From the NCBI RefSeq assembly GCF_026151205.1, contig NC_087083.1, positions 12,646,944 through 12,710,943 of the forward strand: a DNA stretch of 64,000 nt. The letters run 5' to 3'. Made by a program: the position numbers and the translations under genes. The stretch comes from Bolinopsis microptera (taxonomy: Eukaryota; Ctenophora; Tentaculata; Lobata; Bolinopsidae). The notes below the pieces were generated by a model. The model worked only from the letters and a program-made list of their open reading frames with translations. It was not told the DNA's origin and ran no database searches. Shown here piece after piece: positions 8,501 to 17,014 of the stretch. Numbering within the stretch: position 1 is the stretch's first letter; every line of letters begins with the position of its first letter.

Positions 8501-10211
8501 TGTTCACATTTTCACCTTGTACGTTTGCATTTTTGGTAATCTTTTTCAGATTCTCTGCTGAACAATGACCCAGCTGCTTATGAAGTTTGGTAATACTGCT
8601 GACTGTGTCATCTAGATTGACTAGATTACATTGCTCTTCTATAGCAACTTCATTATAATCCCATAGAGATATGCCAATCAGACCTGACTCGGTTGTTATA
8701 ACAGGGATCACCTCTCCATCTACTTCAATCGTACTTGTACCAAGGTCTAATTTAAACCCTCGCTTTGCCATCTCTTCTTTGGAGATCAGAAATGGAATAT
8801 TCCTTTGCACTATATCAGCCCAAAGGAATGTCTTCTTTCCGGCAATTATACAAGGTACTCTCACCGCATCTGCGGCAGCAATAGGGTCACTACCTCCAAA
8901 ACTGTATTTTGAACGGGCGTCTGACACTTTCAGGAGTGCTTTGTCCTCTTCTGTCAGGTTATCTATGTACTCACGAATCCATTCTTCGCCAACTACATTC
9001 TTCGAGCAAGCAGAGTCTAAAAGTGCTACCTGATGGCATTCTGCTGTCTCCATCTCTGAAATCTCTCTACATTCATTAACATTTTCTGATCTATCTGAAT
9101 GAGGACAATCTTTAATCAAATGCATTACTGATTCGCATCTATTACATCTCAACCGGGGGTTAAACTTCTGAGTTGCCCTAGAGTCATCAGCTGTCTTATA
9201 TGTCTTAGAGTACTCTTTTTTGAAACTTCTAGAGTTATCTCTTCTTCGATCATTATCTGAATATCTCTTTGGCTTGTATTCTCCTTTGCCATTATCCCTT
9301 TTGTCACGATTAAATCTTGAGATGTGATTGTTGTATGATCTGTTATTATCTGTTCTTCTCCAAGCCTTTCCTCTATTTCTCCAATTGGTGTAGTAGGCTT
9401 CCTCTTCTTCAGACATGTTATCAGGATCTGATGATGAACGTGTAGATTCTGACGATTCAGAAAAAAGTCTCTCACCATTGAATACTGGCTCTTCTTTGAT
9501 GGGCGTATCACATTGTGGTCTCTTTTCAACCTCACGGATTCCTTCACCAAAGTATTTCTTGATTGAATTCATCATATCTTCAACAACAGACTCTGTTTTA
9601 ACTAACTCAACTCCAGTCATTACCAGCTTTTTGTCATTTGCTGATAAACCGGATCTTTCTAGCATGTGTAATGCTAACACAGTTCCAGGAAGAGTTATCT
9701 TGCTAATTTTCAAGTTGGTGTTGGCTTGATCAAAGTTATTGAGAAAGCTTGACATATCTTGACTGTCCTTTCTCCTAAGATTGATAAAATCCGACCAGGA
9801 TTTCATCATCTTACTGGTATCATCTTTCCTGTATGTTCTATCTAATAGCTTCATGATGTTTTGTACTCCTTCCCCGTCAAGAACATCGATGTCTTTGTTT
9901 TTTACTGCTGAGTTGAGCTTTGATACGATATTATGATCAGTGTGTTGAGATATAAGGTTGAACAAGGCATATCCTTGCTCTGCGGGGTCTACTTTTCTGA
10001 CTGCACATAATTTGTCCCACATCTCAACTTGTAGTCTCCATTCCTCATAACTCATAGATGCTTTCCATTGCGGTGGGGCTGTAAGGCGGGCTGCTGGCTG
10101 TTGGTACTGCACTTGTATTGGCTCTGGTTGCAGTACTGCTCCTTGAACATTTGATGATGTTGCTGTATCAGGTGGTGGATTACTTTCTTTTTCATCTTCA
10201 CTGTTTACCAT
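5595..10211 (-). CDS. Copia Gag-Pol polyprotein
   Basis: A single intact frame of 1538 residues encodes all functions of a Ty1/copia element. In order: a gag region (about 50-240); a CCHC knuckle C-x2-C-x4-H-x4-C (about 356-369); an aspartic protease with DSA at 399-401; an integrase zinc-binding region from LHKQLGHC to CDAC (about 543-583); and an integrase core with D610, D667 and E703, spacing D-x56-D-x35-E. These are followed by a copia-type reverse transcriptase with IDIKAAF (first Asp about 1142) and HVDD (1227-1230), and RNase H with D1380, E1428, D1466. No frameshift or stop is seen, so it may be functional. Oddly, the ATG spans the LTR edge: its A is the last base of the 5' LTR, leaving no separate leader between LTR and ORF. 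The first internal bases, TGGTAAACAG, would have to serve as primer-binding site and coding sequence together. Confidence 0.97.
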   Translation of the reverse strand: MVNSEDEKESNPPPDTATSSNVQGAVLQPEPIQVQYQQPAARLTAPPQWKASMSYEEWRLQVEMWDKLCAVRKVDPAEQGYALFNLISQHTDHNIVSKLNSAVKNKDIDVLDGEGVQNIMKLLDRTYRKDDTSKMMKSWSDFINLRRKDSQDMSSFLNNFDQANTNLKISKITLPGTVLALHMLERSGLSANDKKLVMTGVELVKTESVVEDMMNSIKKYFGEGIREVEKRPQCDTPIKEEPVFNGERLFSESSESTRSSSDPDNMSEEEEAYYTNWRNRGKAWRRTDNNRSYNNHISRFNRDKRDNGKGEYKPKRYSDNDRRRDNSRSFKKEYSKTYKTADDSRATQKFNPRLRCNRCESVMHLIKDCPHSDRSENVNECREISEMETAECHQVALLDSACSKNVVGEEWIREYIDNLTEEDKALLKVSDARSKYSFGGSDPIAAADAVRVPCIIAGKKTFLWADIVQRNIPFLISKEEMAKRGFKLDLGTSTIEVDGEVIPVITTESGLIGISLWDYNEVAIEEQCNLVNLDDTVSSITKLHKQLGHCSAENLKKITKNANVQGENVNKVIDQVLKECDACARYKRTPSTPVVGLPMATKFNEVVALDLKQFTGINGYVIYIVDMFSRFCKARVISNKKPETVIKAFTMEWIAAGMGPPGKILVDNGGEFANNELNDLSEQLNFEICVTSAYSPWSNGLCERNHAVVDKSVLKMMYDGFPLKIALAWSINAKNTLYNVSGFSPVQIVTGQNPNFPGVSYNLLPANEGADESLSSDIQRNLNAMYLSRKAYLEAENSERVKRALKRPLRDINQDFMIGDVVFYKRPNIERWKGPAKIVGKEGKTLILRHGGLLIKAASCRIVKREYIVSDEHNQNNDDILETENSQHDEAVNLNDDQFDEAAENIEEMPIQFQVPVETEEIPTGQEIMSSSPILEIDSKIISNEQKQQLKIKYLETRLQKNDVSVGDTVKLVKEGKENEWETCTVTQKGKRLGRKDHWVKLMTTQGEEKLIDCTKTAMYKADAAIDAEPGDDHEECNVVTIPTSRHNEDVVIKAKVIELTNWKQREVYDEVKDCDQNVITTTWVITEKPSTELGVKARLVVRGFQEQNQSIEVESPTVFKNTLKVVLAIAANQQWQLTTIDIKAAFLQGNKIERNVYVIPPKEAHVEKGYLWRLRKTVYGLNDAARAWFISVKGLLINLGCTQSVLDPALFIWRTSTGFEGILVLHVDDFLVAGTKSFFDRVVKELTSNFEAGKICKSKFNYIGLSVEQTEDGILVNQHEYIRDLADVINDKEHEIYHLSTDRKLRTICGQLNWVAAQSRPDLSFMTYDLNVTKSVDPVEAVKKANKAFRRMKELNGCYNTKFSKLGDISTLKIVIYSDASSMNLGDKVSTGKGHLIVLMNEEGKISPLSWGSHKCKRVVSSTLSAETLAFKDTLDHGVYVSHLISEIYFDQFDKSMVPVIGFTDNQSLDKALRSSKHVEEKRLNVDLATIRQMQQKDEIEVKWEEGAKQLADPFTKITSNSDKLLVMLNKGEIVSI

Positions 10212-10400
10212 GTTTTATTGGTTAGACGGAGCAATGATAGGCAGTAATTGTAGTGTAAAAACAGCCCCACCACTCCTATGGAGATAGATGGTTAGTCATC
10301 TTAATAAATAAATAAATGAATATAAATACAAATACAATCCATAATAGAAATAGAAACACTGCAGCGATGTGGCCCTCGCAGCTCAGTGAGAATACTAACA
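10211..10400 (-). repeat. Copia element 5' LTR
   Basis: Identical to 4681-4870. Followed on the plus strand by the second AAGAT target duplication at 10401-10405. Confidence 0.95.
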
Positions 10401-10455
10401 AAGATGAGGCGATCGCCCTTGGGGCCGCATACCATTTAAAAGCACTCATGGGCGG
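10401..10455 (+). pseudogene. HSP70-family fragment after copia insertion
   Basis: Encodes DEAIALGAAYHLKALMGG, the conserved HSP70 block DEAVA.GAA that ends the ATPase domain. It continues the fragment ending at 4680 and is cut off by the start of duplicated block B at 10458. The substrate-binding domain is absent here. Confidence 0.75.
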
Positions 10456-10721
10456 CGATTATTTTATAATTGTATGTATTATAATTATTTTATTAAAGCA
10501 TAACATCAGAGGTGATAAAAAATAACTGTAACTATAATTTCCATTGAAGAGCTGACGGATACAACCAAATCAGAGAAAAATATATAACTCAATGACCACA
10601 AAAAACTAAAAAAGGAGGATAGTTGTGGAAATAAGAGAATAGGCAACCTAACACCCCAGTTCCACAGCCGGATATTATGCCAAATTATCAGACGGAGATC
10701 GTCTACTGATATTTCTCCGGT

Positions 10722-11118
10722 TTGCAGTTCCACGACCTTATCCAACCCCCATCTGCACCACAGCCGCCGCACCAGGGCCTGTACCAACCGTACCCAAACC
10801 CGCGACGGCCACTCCAGGACCGGTGCTGGGCGCTGGCCACATTAGACAATCCATCGCACCCCATACTGCCAGAACCCGCACCAGCTGCAAGTGCCCATCA
10901 CCTCAGTACAAAAACCGCCCCCACTTAAATTGTCAGCCGCGGTAAGATTCGGATCCTATAAAATAACCCTATCCACCGTCGACAAAGAATCTGAAAAAAC
11001 AAACGTCCACTCCATCCCACCAACGTCGAACTATGCAACCCTCCCACCCACCACTGGACGAGCAGCTGCGAAGAAACGCTTCTCGCACCCACTTTCGCAT
11101 ATAGAAAGCCCGGTATAG
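10722..11118 (+). pseudogene. Proline-rich ORF, broken (copy B)
   Basis: Same sequence as 1280-1873, with small deletions around 10888-10915 that shift the frame and an extra two bases near 11113, so the frame is interrupted twice. The first part keeps IQPPSAPQPP and the second SAAVRFGSYKITL. Confidence 0.5.
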
Positions 11119-11542
11119 TAGCACTAACATACCTGCCTGGCAGTCAAATCCAGCGGGAACAGCATGAAGCTGAATTGCTCCTCACCCCCACGGCCCAATT
11201 CCTCAGAAGGCCAAGCCTAACAATAACACCATTGTTATGTAGGCAGGAAGTATCTCAGAAGTTAAGTTGCTTCCCAGTAATGCCGTTAGTTGTATTCGAT
11301 TTGTTAAGATGTGAATTAGATTTGTGATAAGCATTTAAAAGTTGCAAAAAAAGGTTTGATAAGAGAAATTGGCATAAAAAGGACACTATCAACTTTATCA
11401 CTTAACAAGATTTATTGGAATTGATAAAGTAACCAGTTTTGAAAACCGGTATTTGTATTAATGACCTGTTTGCTTGTAACTCCCTTTGACAACCTGCGGA
11501 CACTGGAACTCCTCTTCCACCGAACACCAGAACACCTAGGAC

Positions 11543-11549
11543 TATAAAA
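11543..11549 (+). promoter_or_regulatory. TATA box, copy B internal promoter
   Basis: TATAAAA in the same context as 2110-2116, followed by the same pyrimidine-rich leader and candidate exon (about 11626-11818, donor CCAGAG|GTACTT). Confidence 0.45.
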
Positions 11550-12159
11550 AGAGGAACACACAAGATTCTCACTGCCTTTCTGCCTTCACCTGTTTCCTAT
11601 CCATGGCCCGGGGTCTTGCTCTGCTATGTCCGCTCCCTCTCCACACGTTGCTCATTTCCATTATTAATCCTTAAGCTTCACTCCCACCACGAAGTCCAAC
11701 AATGAATTGCTTCACATTGCCTCCACCAGAGGGTTGCTGGACACATTCTTACCTTTCCTGACAACAGAATCTCCACTGCGCCTAAGGCATGGCCTCTTCA
11801 AGGCGACAAAATCCAGAGGTACTTACATTTTATTTGATAATTGTATGTATTATAATTATTTCATCAGAGGTGATAGACATATGACTGTAACTATCATTTC
11901 GATTGGAGATCAGATGGATACAACCGCAACCAAAACAGAGGGGAATAAATAATTCAGTGACTACAAAAGGAAACGAGAATAGTTGTGGAAATAAGGGAAT
12001 AAGCACCCTTAGAGAGTTTATAACATAAACGATTTGTAATAATATTTAGTATGTATTATAATATTATACTAAGGGAGGTAACAGATATTTGATGTGGCCA
12101 TCATACTCTATGACAATCACCATTCCATACACAGCACCAAATGCTGTTAGCGTAAATTA

Positions 12160-12472
12160 TCATCTCAAAGATATAAATTCCCAACACTGGACTTAATTTA
12201 CCTCTGTGGAATCGAACTATGCCCTAACTGTGGTTCTGCCAATGAAGTCATTGACACTCAACGGATGGGGTGTAATGAATGTTCAAGTCAACCATCAGAG
12301 AATCAACCAGAGCAGGTCAGTGATCAACCCATGCGTTTGATGGGCTCTACCTCCAAACATCTTACGACATGCAAAGGTGTTGGTCGGTTTTGCCCCATTT
12401 GCTGCAAGGAAATAAAGTTAGAAAGTGATGAATTAACTCATCATCTTTTGCAATGTATGCGAAAATGGTTTG
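12160..12472 (+). pseudogene. Zinc-ribbon plus C2HC exon, copy B only
   Basis: The frame reads RYKFPTLDLIYLCGIELC, then CPNC and, 15 residues later, CNEC: a zinc ribbon with a preceding strand that resembles the RFNKLVTVKAQETYNCP segment of the subfamily I genes. After a polar linker, the same frame has a second zinc site with CPICCKEI and HHLLQC (C-x2-C-x15-H-x4-C type). It ends near an intron that leads to the zinc-finger exon at 12591. This exon is absent from copy A by deletion. It shows that the zinc-ribbon family and the polymerase-associated gene share a domain. No acceptor is certain; CTCAAAG at 12163-12169 is a candidate. Confidence 0.45.
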
Positions 12473-12590
12473 TTAGCCTTTCTTTATTAAATTTACAATC
12501 ATATTTTAATTTTTTCTTTAATTTATTTATTTATTTTAAATCGTTCTTTCTATTATTCATAATCATGTGACAATAATCTGATTTCCACAG

Positions 12591-12687
12591 GTATCCCTGC
12601 GAGGATTGTGGTGAGAAATTTAAAACAGGGAGAGCTCGTAATATGCCCACATTTGCTCTCAAACCCCATCGTATCAAAACAAGATAA
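12591..12687 (+). pseudogene. Zinc-finger-like exon (copy B)
   Basis: Acceptor TTTCCACAG at 12582-12590; frame with YPCEDCGEKF; terminated by TAA at 12685-12687, where copy A reads GAA-type sequence and continues about 45 codons further. Confidence 0.45.
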
Positions 12688-12805
12688 GACGAGTTGCACC
12701 CCAAGATCCTGAGGAAACACGCTCTGCTGTAGGTGGAATATTCAAGATGATAGAAATAATGTAATAGCAATGTTGAAAGATACCTAAGAATCCAGCAAAA
12801 AAAAG

Positions 12806-13195
12806 TTATTGAGTAATGGGTATGGGCAACATTTTAGGGATACCTTGAATGTTCTCTCAACAGGACGGACTAGTGGAAAGATAACCCCGTTCACACTACC
12901 AGATGGTGAGTTAGCTTATCATACAATGTTAATATACCACTCAAGAAATATTGCAATAATGAGTCGTTGTTTTAAGAACGTTAGTAATGGAGAAAAGCTT
13001 GCGTTATTTTGTGTCATTTATCTACCAGTTCGTAGATAAATAGATAAGACAGAAGTGGAAGTATGTATCTGTACACGCTGTTCCCCTTCATTAGAACTTT
13101 TATTGACACCCAACCGAAACAATGTACCAGTTTCCAAGACAAATGAAAATTCATTTATATTACCGATTTATACTAACGATTTATGGTATGTAGGT
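12806..13195 (+). pseudogene. Exon of the polymerase-associated gene (copy B)
   Basis: An open stretch from an ATG at 12809 contains GQHFRDTLNVLSTGRTSG and SRNIAIMSRCFKN, stops at 13039, and resumes in frame-like coding to LPIYTNDL before a donor ATG|GTATGT at 13196. No domain recognised. It lies 5' of the polymerase exons in the same orientation and may encode the N-terminal region of that protein. Confidence 0.35.
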
Positions 13196-13270
13196 AAGTA
13201 TTTTGATTATCTGAAATAAAAATACTGAATCTGATCATAAGATCTTCTCTTAACACTTTTTTCAATACAG

Positions 13271-13346
13271 CTATACTAAAGGAACTAGTCACATATGACG
13301 AGTTTCATGGTACGGTTTTTTTAACAAACCTGGAAAGCGCCACCAG
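13271..13346 (+). pseudogene. Small exon, polymerase-associated gene (copy B)
   Basis: Acceptor AATACAG at 13264-13270, coding for LKELVTYDEFHGTVFLTN, donor CACCAG|GTACAC at 13347. Deleted in copy A. Followed near 13503-13655 by another open stretch (LEYEIQFPIVLEK) that may be a further exon. Confidence 0.3.
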
Positions 13347-13739
13347 GTACACAAAATACAAGTTTTTGATTTAAATGATTTACACTTAGATTGTTTTGAC
13401 TAAGGTGATATAATATGATCACCCGATCAATTAAATAGTTTCTTTTGAAACGAATAACTTTGCACATGCGTAACCTTTGATTCTAACATATTTTATAAGT
13501 AGAACTAGAAGTGAAATTACACAAGAAAACAATTCAGGTAGGTGATATCAGGATCCTATCTGCTGAGATAAATAGGAGGAATGTCACCCTCGAGTACGAA
13601 ATACAGTTTCCGATCGTCCTGGAGAAATTATTCATAATCGATACTCAGTACATCAGATAGGTAGGTCAATAAAATTGTAAATTGGCGTATACAGTGAAAC
13701 TTCCATCCCCAGTCCTCGTTCAGCTAGAGATCATTAATT

Positions 13740-14285
13740 TAGCCGTTTTTATGGAGCAGAAAATCTCTCGAAACATGAAGAAAATTGTATACGCCTTAAA
13801 GCTCAGGGAATAAAGTTCCCATCCGATGACAAACTCTTCTTTAAATCGTTTGGGAAGATGGTTCAGTCACCAGCATACATTGTAGCAGGTAATAATTGTT
13901 TATAATGTTAATTATATACTGCTTAATTAATTAATTAATCAACTATTATACCATCCGCCCTCTCAAAGAATATTATGCTACATTTCTCAGATAAATAATT
14001 AGTAACAACAGCTTATTTCCACATCATTTCAGATTTCGAATCCTATATCTCACCATTGGAATGGTGCTAACTGGTTATAATTACTCGCATTTGTTTAATT
14101 TCATTCACAACCGTTTCTTTTTATTTTCAGAATACCACACGTGTTAAAGAACATATACCCTGTGGTTTCAGCTACAAAGTTGTCACTGCTTTCGAGAGTT
14201 ATAAAAAGCCTGTGGTTGTATATCGAAATAATGGGACGGGGGATGTAGCATCTGTAATACACAGATTCTGTATTCATGGCTATGC
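13740..14285 (+). pseudogene. Protein-primed family B DNA polymerase exons (Polinton/Maverick-like), copy B
   Basis: Three exons are readable. 13740-13888 carries a zinc-finger tail KHEENC followed by a basic segment and ends at donor GCAG|GTAATA. 14033 to about 14060 begins at acceptor TTTCAG and completes a D-F-E motif across the junction, the first exonuclease (ExoI) motif of proofreading polymerases. 14131-14285 carries KEHIPCGFSYKVV. This order (His/Cys finger, D-F-E, then a PCGF-like motif) is characteristic of protein-primed polymerases of Polintons and adinto-like viruses, from memory of the family. Palm-domain motifs are not found. The frame is interrupted by the TIR element at 14285 and resumes at 15438. 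The introns are unexpected for a viral-type gene and suggest long residence in the genome. Confidence 0.6.
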
Positions 14286-15441
14286 TGCCGTTTTCTCAGA
14301 AAAGGCAGTAAGTCCAATTTTTCGAAATATGACTATATCGGTATCAAAATTTTCAGTAGAAAATTCTCTACAACATGAGCTACATATTAATGTATAGAAA
14401 CATTGTTGCATGCAATTCCTAAGGAAGTAAGTCCCAGTTGAGAAACATTATGTTCGGTTTTGGCCAATTATTTTCTGAGAGAAGGACGTAAGTCCGGACT
14501 TACTGCCTTTTCTGAGAAAATCTTGAAAATTTTCTGTGATAAGGAAGTAATTCCGTGGACTTACTGCCTTTTCTGAGATAAATTATCTGTGATAGGAAGA
14601 AGTAGCTGGACTTACTTCCTATAAAAGCATGCTAAAGACGGAATTTTAGAATGCGATTTCCCAAAAAGAACATAACTTTACTGCCGATCGATATTTTTCG
14701 CTTGAAATTTTCAGAATCGATGTATAATTACATTTCAACCTTACGTAAGTGATCAAAATTTTCATTTAGGCCTCAGAAAAAATTTGGTGGCCGATTTTTA
14801 AAAACGCTGGATGTATTTTAGTCGCAAAACATAAACATTGGAGCAGTTATTGAGCTGTTATAATCGCAGAGAATGTTTAGTTAAGGTATATCTTTAATAT
14901 CAAGTTCATTTTCGTCAAAATATCGATAAGATATCATTTAATGCACTGAAATCTTTCAAAATTGGCGAGTTTGCCTAAATAAGGGCATACTATTATTCAA
15001 AAACATGTATTATATGATATGGAGCAATTTAGATTTACCTAATTGTTTATATTTTACAATATAATCCAAAATACATAGATCCAAACCTCAAAAATTTAGT
15101 AAAAAGCTTGGACTTACTTCCTTCTCAGAAAAATATTGAACAAAGATTTTTCTCAGAAAAGGAAGTAAGTCCAAGTTTTCTCAGAAAAGGCAGTAAGTCC
15201 ATCCAGTATGAAAAACAAGCTCGATTATTTGGCATAAAAATGGTTATATCTAAGCTTATGGACGGCTCAAAGCTTTAATTTTTTTGACAAATTAAAATTT
15301 GACTAATTAATGATAACTCAACGTGTTTACTTTCGATCTTACGCAAAATGTAAGCGGAGAAAAAACCATAAACGCAAAAGTCGCAATATCTCGAAATGGC
15401 AAATATGGACTTACTGCCTTTTCTGAGAAAACGGCAGTATG
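14281..15441. mobile_element. TIR element, 1153 bp, TSD TATG
   Basis: 14285-15437 is bounded by perfect 32 bp terminal inverted repeats starting CTGCCGTTTTCTCAG and is flanked by TATG on both sides (14281-14284, 15438-15441). Copy A keeps the uninterrupted target GGCTATGCTG at 3614. Shorter relatives of the TIR (GGACTTACTGCCTTTTCTGA) recur inside in both orientations at about 14500, 14555, 15110, 15150 and 15180. No transposase frame is present, so it is non-autonomous. The superfamily is undetermined. A relative lies at 34227-35030. Confidence 0.85.
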
Positions 15442-15500
15442 CTGTATGAAGAATACGAAGATCTGCACGATCTCCTGCATGCACATCTGTGGATATGGGT
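15438..15500 (+). pseudogene. Polymerase fragment resuming after TIR element
   Basis: Encodes MLYEEYEDLHDLLHAHLWI in continuation of the exon cut at 14285 and matches 3617-3677 in copy A. It ends directly at the promoter of the next zinc-ribbon gene. Confidence 0.5.
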
Positions 15501-15506
15501 ATAAAT
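15499..15506 (+). promoter_or_regulatory. TATA box of zinc-ribbon gene I-b
   Basis: GGTATAAATACAAC, about 95 bases before the ATG at 15595. The same TATAAATAC core precedes other family members (26278, 17388, 51700). Confidence 0.6.
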
Positions 15507-15594
15507 ACAACAACTTGTTTGTGAATTAATTAGTTCAGTTTCCCATCTCTCAACAACAGTGTTACAACACCCCATACTAAAACACTCATTGATC

Positions 15595-16389
15595 ATGTCT
15601 ACCCTTTATGGATGTCTTGTTAAGCTCGAACCGGTCGATTTATATTTAAGAATCAAGATTGCCATTCGAGTGCCGTTTGAGTTAAAACTTAAAAACCAAT
15701 ACATTCAATATATGGGCAAAGGATATAAAGAGGTTGGCCAGAAGATTGCTAGGCAAATATGTAAGTATTATTTGATGATTTAAAAAAAATTGTGATTGAT
15801 GACATGCTCATTCTTTATATCATCTCTAATTTAGATCTGTTACTTTAGCAGTTTGTTAATTAAGTTTACTACTATTGTTAAACGTTACTTTATTTTTCTA
15901 AAAATCTTTGTTTTCCCGTTTTTTATAATGTTGAATACGTTACTCAAATTCGATATTTTCTCAGGTGGAGGCAACTTATGTCATAAATGGAAATTTCAAG
16001 AACATCAAATCCATAAAGAGCATGCAACATATCTATGTCCGAGATGCCGGACTACACTACCGCTGAATGATGCACAGACATCATGTTCAGAATGCCCAGC
16101 CATCACGGATGAAGAGATCCCCGACTTTTTTTGTGAGAAAGTGAAGATCATTTCAATAACCAATAAAAAACTCAAATATAGCAAAGCTATATGCTTTAGA
16201 GCTGAATTTAATGCCGAAACCATCCAGTCAGAAATGATTTTTGAAAGGTCCTCTCTCTATGATGAAGTAATATCTTTTATAATGTTGAATACGTTACTCA
16301 AATTTGATATTCTCTCAGGTGGAGGCAAGTTATGTTCAGAGTGGACAAATGGACTAATGTCTCTAAAAGAGCACGAAACCTATGAATGA
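15595..16389 (+). CDS. Zinc-ribbon (OB-fold-like) gene I-b, two exons
   Basis: Exon 1 (15595-15760) starts MSTLYGCLVKLEPVDLYLRI and has alternating hydrophobic strands typical of an OB-like barrel. The donor is T|GTAAGT and the acceptor TTCTCAG at 15958-15964. Exon 2 reads through a zinc ribbon CPRC-x11-CSEC and post-ribbon strands (KVKIISITNKK, RAEFNAETIQSEM) to a stop at 16387-16389. Spliced in phase 1, the frame stays open for about 196 codons. Compared with paralogs, the segment between the junction and the zinc ribbon is read in a shifted frame, restored by a one-base deletion before the Cys pair. The C-terminal tail is replaced by read-through into the next copy's intron tail. By fold analogy (RPA DBD-C, zinc-ribbon OB domains) ssDNA binding is possible; this is inference. 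Confidence 0.6.
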
Positions 16390-16708
16390 CGAATGTGACC
16401 GATGCCATTCAACGCTGCCTCTGTTGGATGCGCAAAGCATGTGCCTGGAGTGTTCAACACTCTCTGATGATGATCAGATTCCACAACTGTTATCTGAAAC
16501 GGTAACCATCACCTCAGTATCCCAAAAAAAACTGAAATACAGCAAGGGAGTGTCGTTCACAGCCAAATTTGGCTCTGTATAGTCTGTAACCATCCAGTCA
16601 GAAATGATTTTTGAAAGGTCACCTCTCTACGATGAGGTAATACAAAAGTCATTTCTGGCTGAATGGAGGGGGGATGTATTGAACTTTCAAGTGTTAACTA
16701 ATGATTGA
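16319..16708 (+). pseudogene. Zinc-ribbon family copy I-c (exon 2 only)
   Basis: Begins at acceptor TCTCAG (16313-16318) and aligns with I-a. It has a frame loss before the ribbon, a three-base-plus disturbance at 16386, an intact ribbon CDRC...CLEC, then QKKLKYSKGVSFTAKF, an in-frame TAG at 16580-16582, and the family C-terminus ending FQVLTND at TGA 16706-16708. It is the only copy here that shows the full C-terminal end (AEWRGDVLNFQVL). Confidence 0.65.
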
Positions 16709-17014
16709 AAAATAATTGAAACCTTTCACATTAATTATGAGAGATTTATAAATAAGTCATTACTTTAACTCAAAACTTTTGTAATACTCCAATATGCCAT
16801 CTCAAACGATATAATTGTACAATATTTTGTTCTTCTCAATGTTAACGCTATAATTCTTCACATTTCTCTTTCTTTTTGTTTTCATTTTTTATCTGGCTTA
16901 TAATTTTTCTTTTTTCAATAGGCGTCAATGTTTATCGGAATGAAGTTTATTGAGCACTTGCCTTTTATATTCTCATTTTTTATCAAATTATTATCGATCC
17001 TTAGAAAATAAATC

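Larger units (their letters stand above)
4676..10405 (-). mobile_element. Complete Ty1/copia retrotransposon with 5 bp TSD
   Basis: Two identical 190 bp LTRs (4681-4870 and 10211-10400), target duplication AAGAT on both sides, and one long polyprotein frame between them. Identity of the LTRs implies a recent insertion on the usual assumption that LTRs are identical at integration. The host site is the HSP70-like pseudogene. Between the polyprotein stop and the 3' LTR lie about 720 bp with long T tracts (A tracts on the coding strand). Confidence 0.95.
10458..16708 (+). repeat. Duplicated block, copy B (long version)
   Basis: Matches 1002-3970 collinearly but retains exons that A lost, and carries a 1153 bp TIR element at 14285-15437. 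It holds the proline-rich ORF (broken), a TATA-driven exon, zinc-ribbon and zinc-finger exons, pieces of a protein-primed DNA polymerase, and subfamily I zinc-ribbon copies I-b and I-c. Confidence 0.85.

Noticed and set aside
9149-9550. 133-codon minus-strand frame within the copia gag region
   Set aside because: Shifted-frame shadow of the polyprotein around the knuckle.
12531-12770. Minus-strand 79-codon frame over the zinc-finger exon (and its match at 2809-3144)
   Set aside because: The plus strand has an acceptor, Cys pairs and a conserved frame; the minus frame has no such support.
14285-15437. Reading the repeated GGACTTACTGCC motifs as splice or regulatory signals of the polymerase gene
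   Set aside because: They are the ends and internal copies of a transposon with a clear empty site in copy A.
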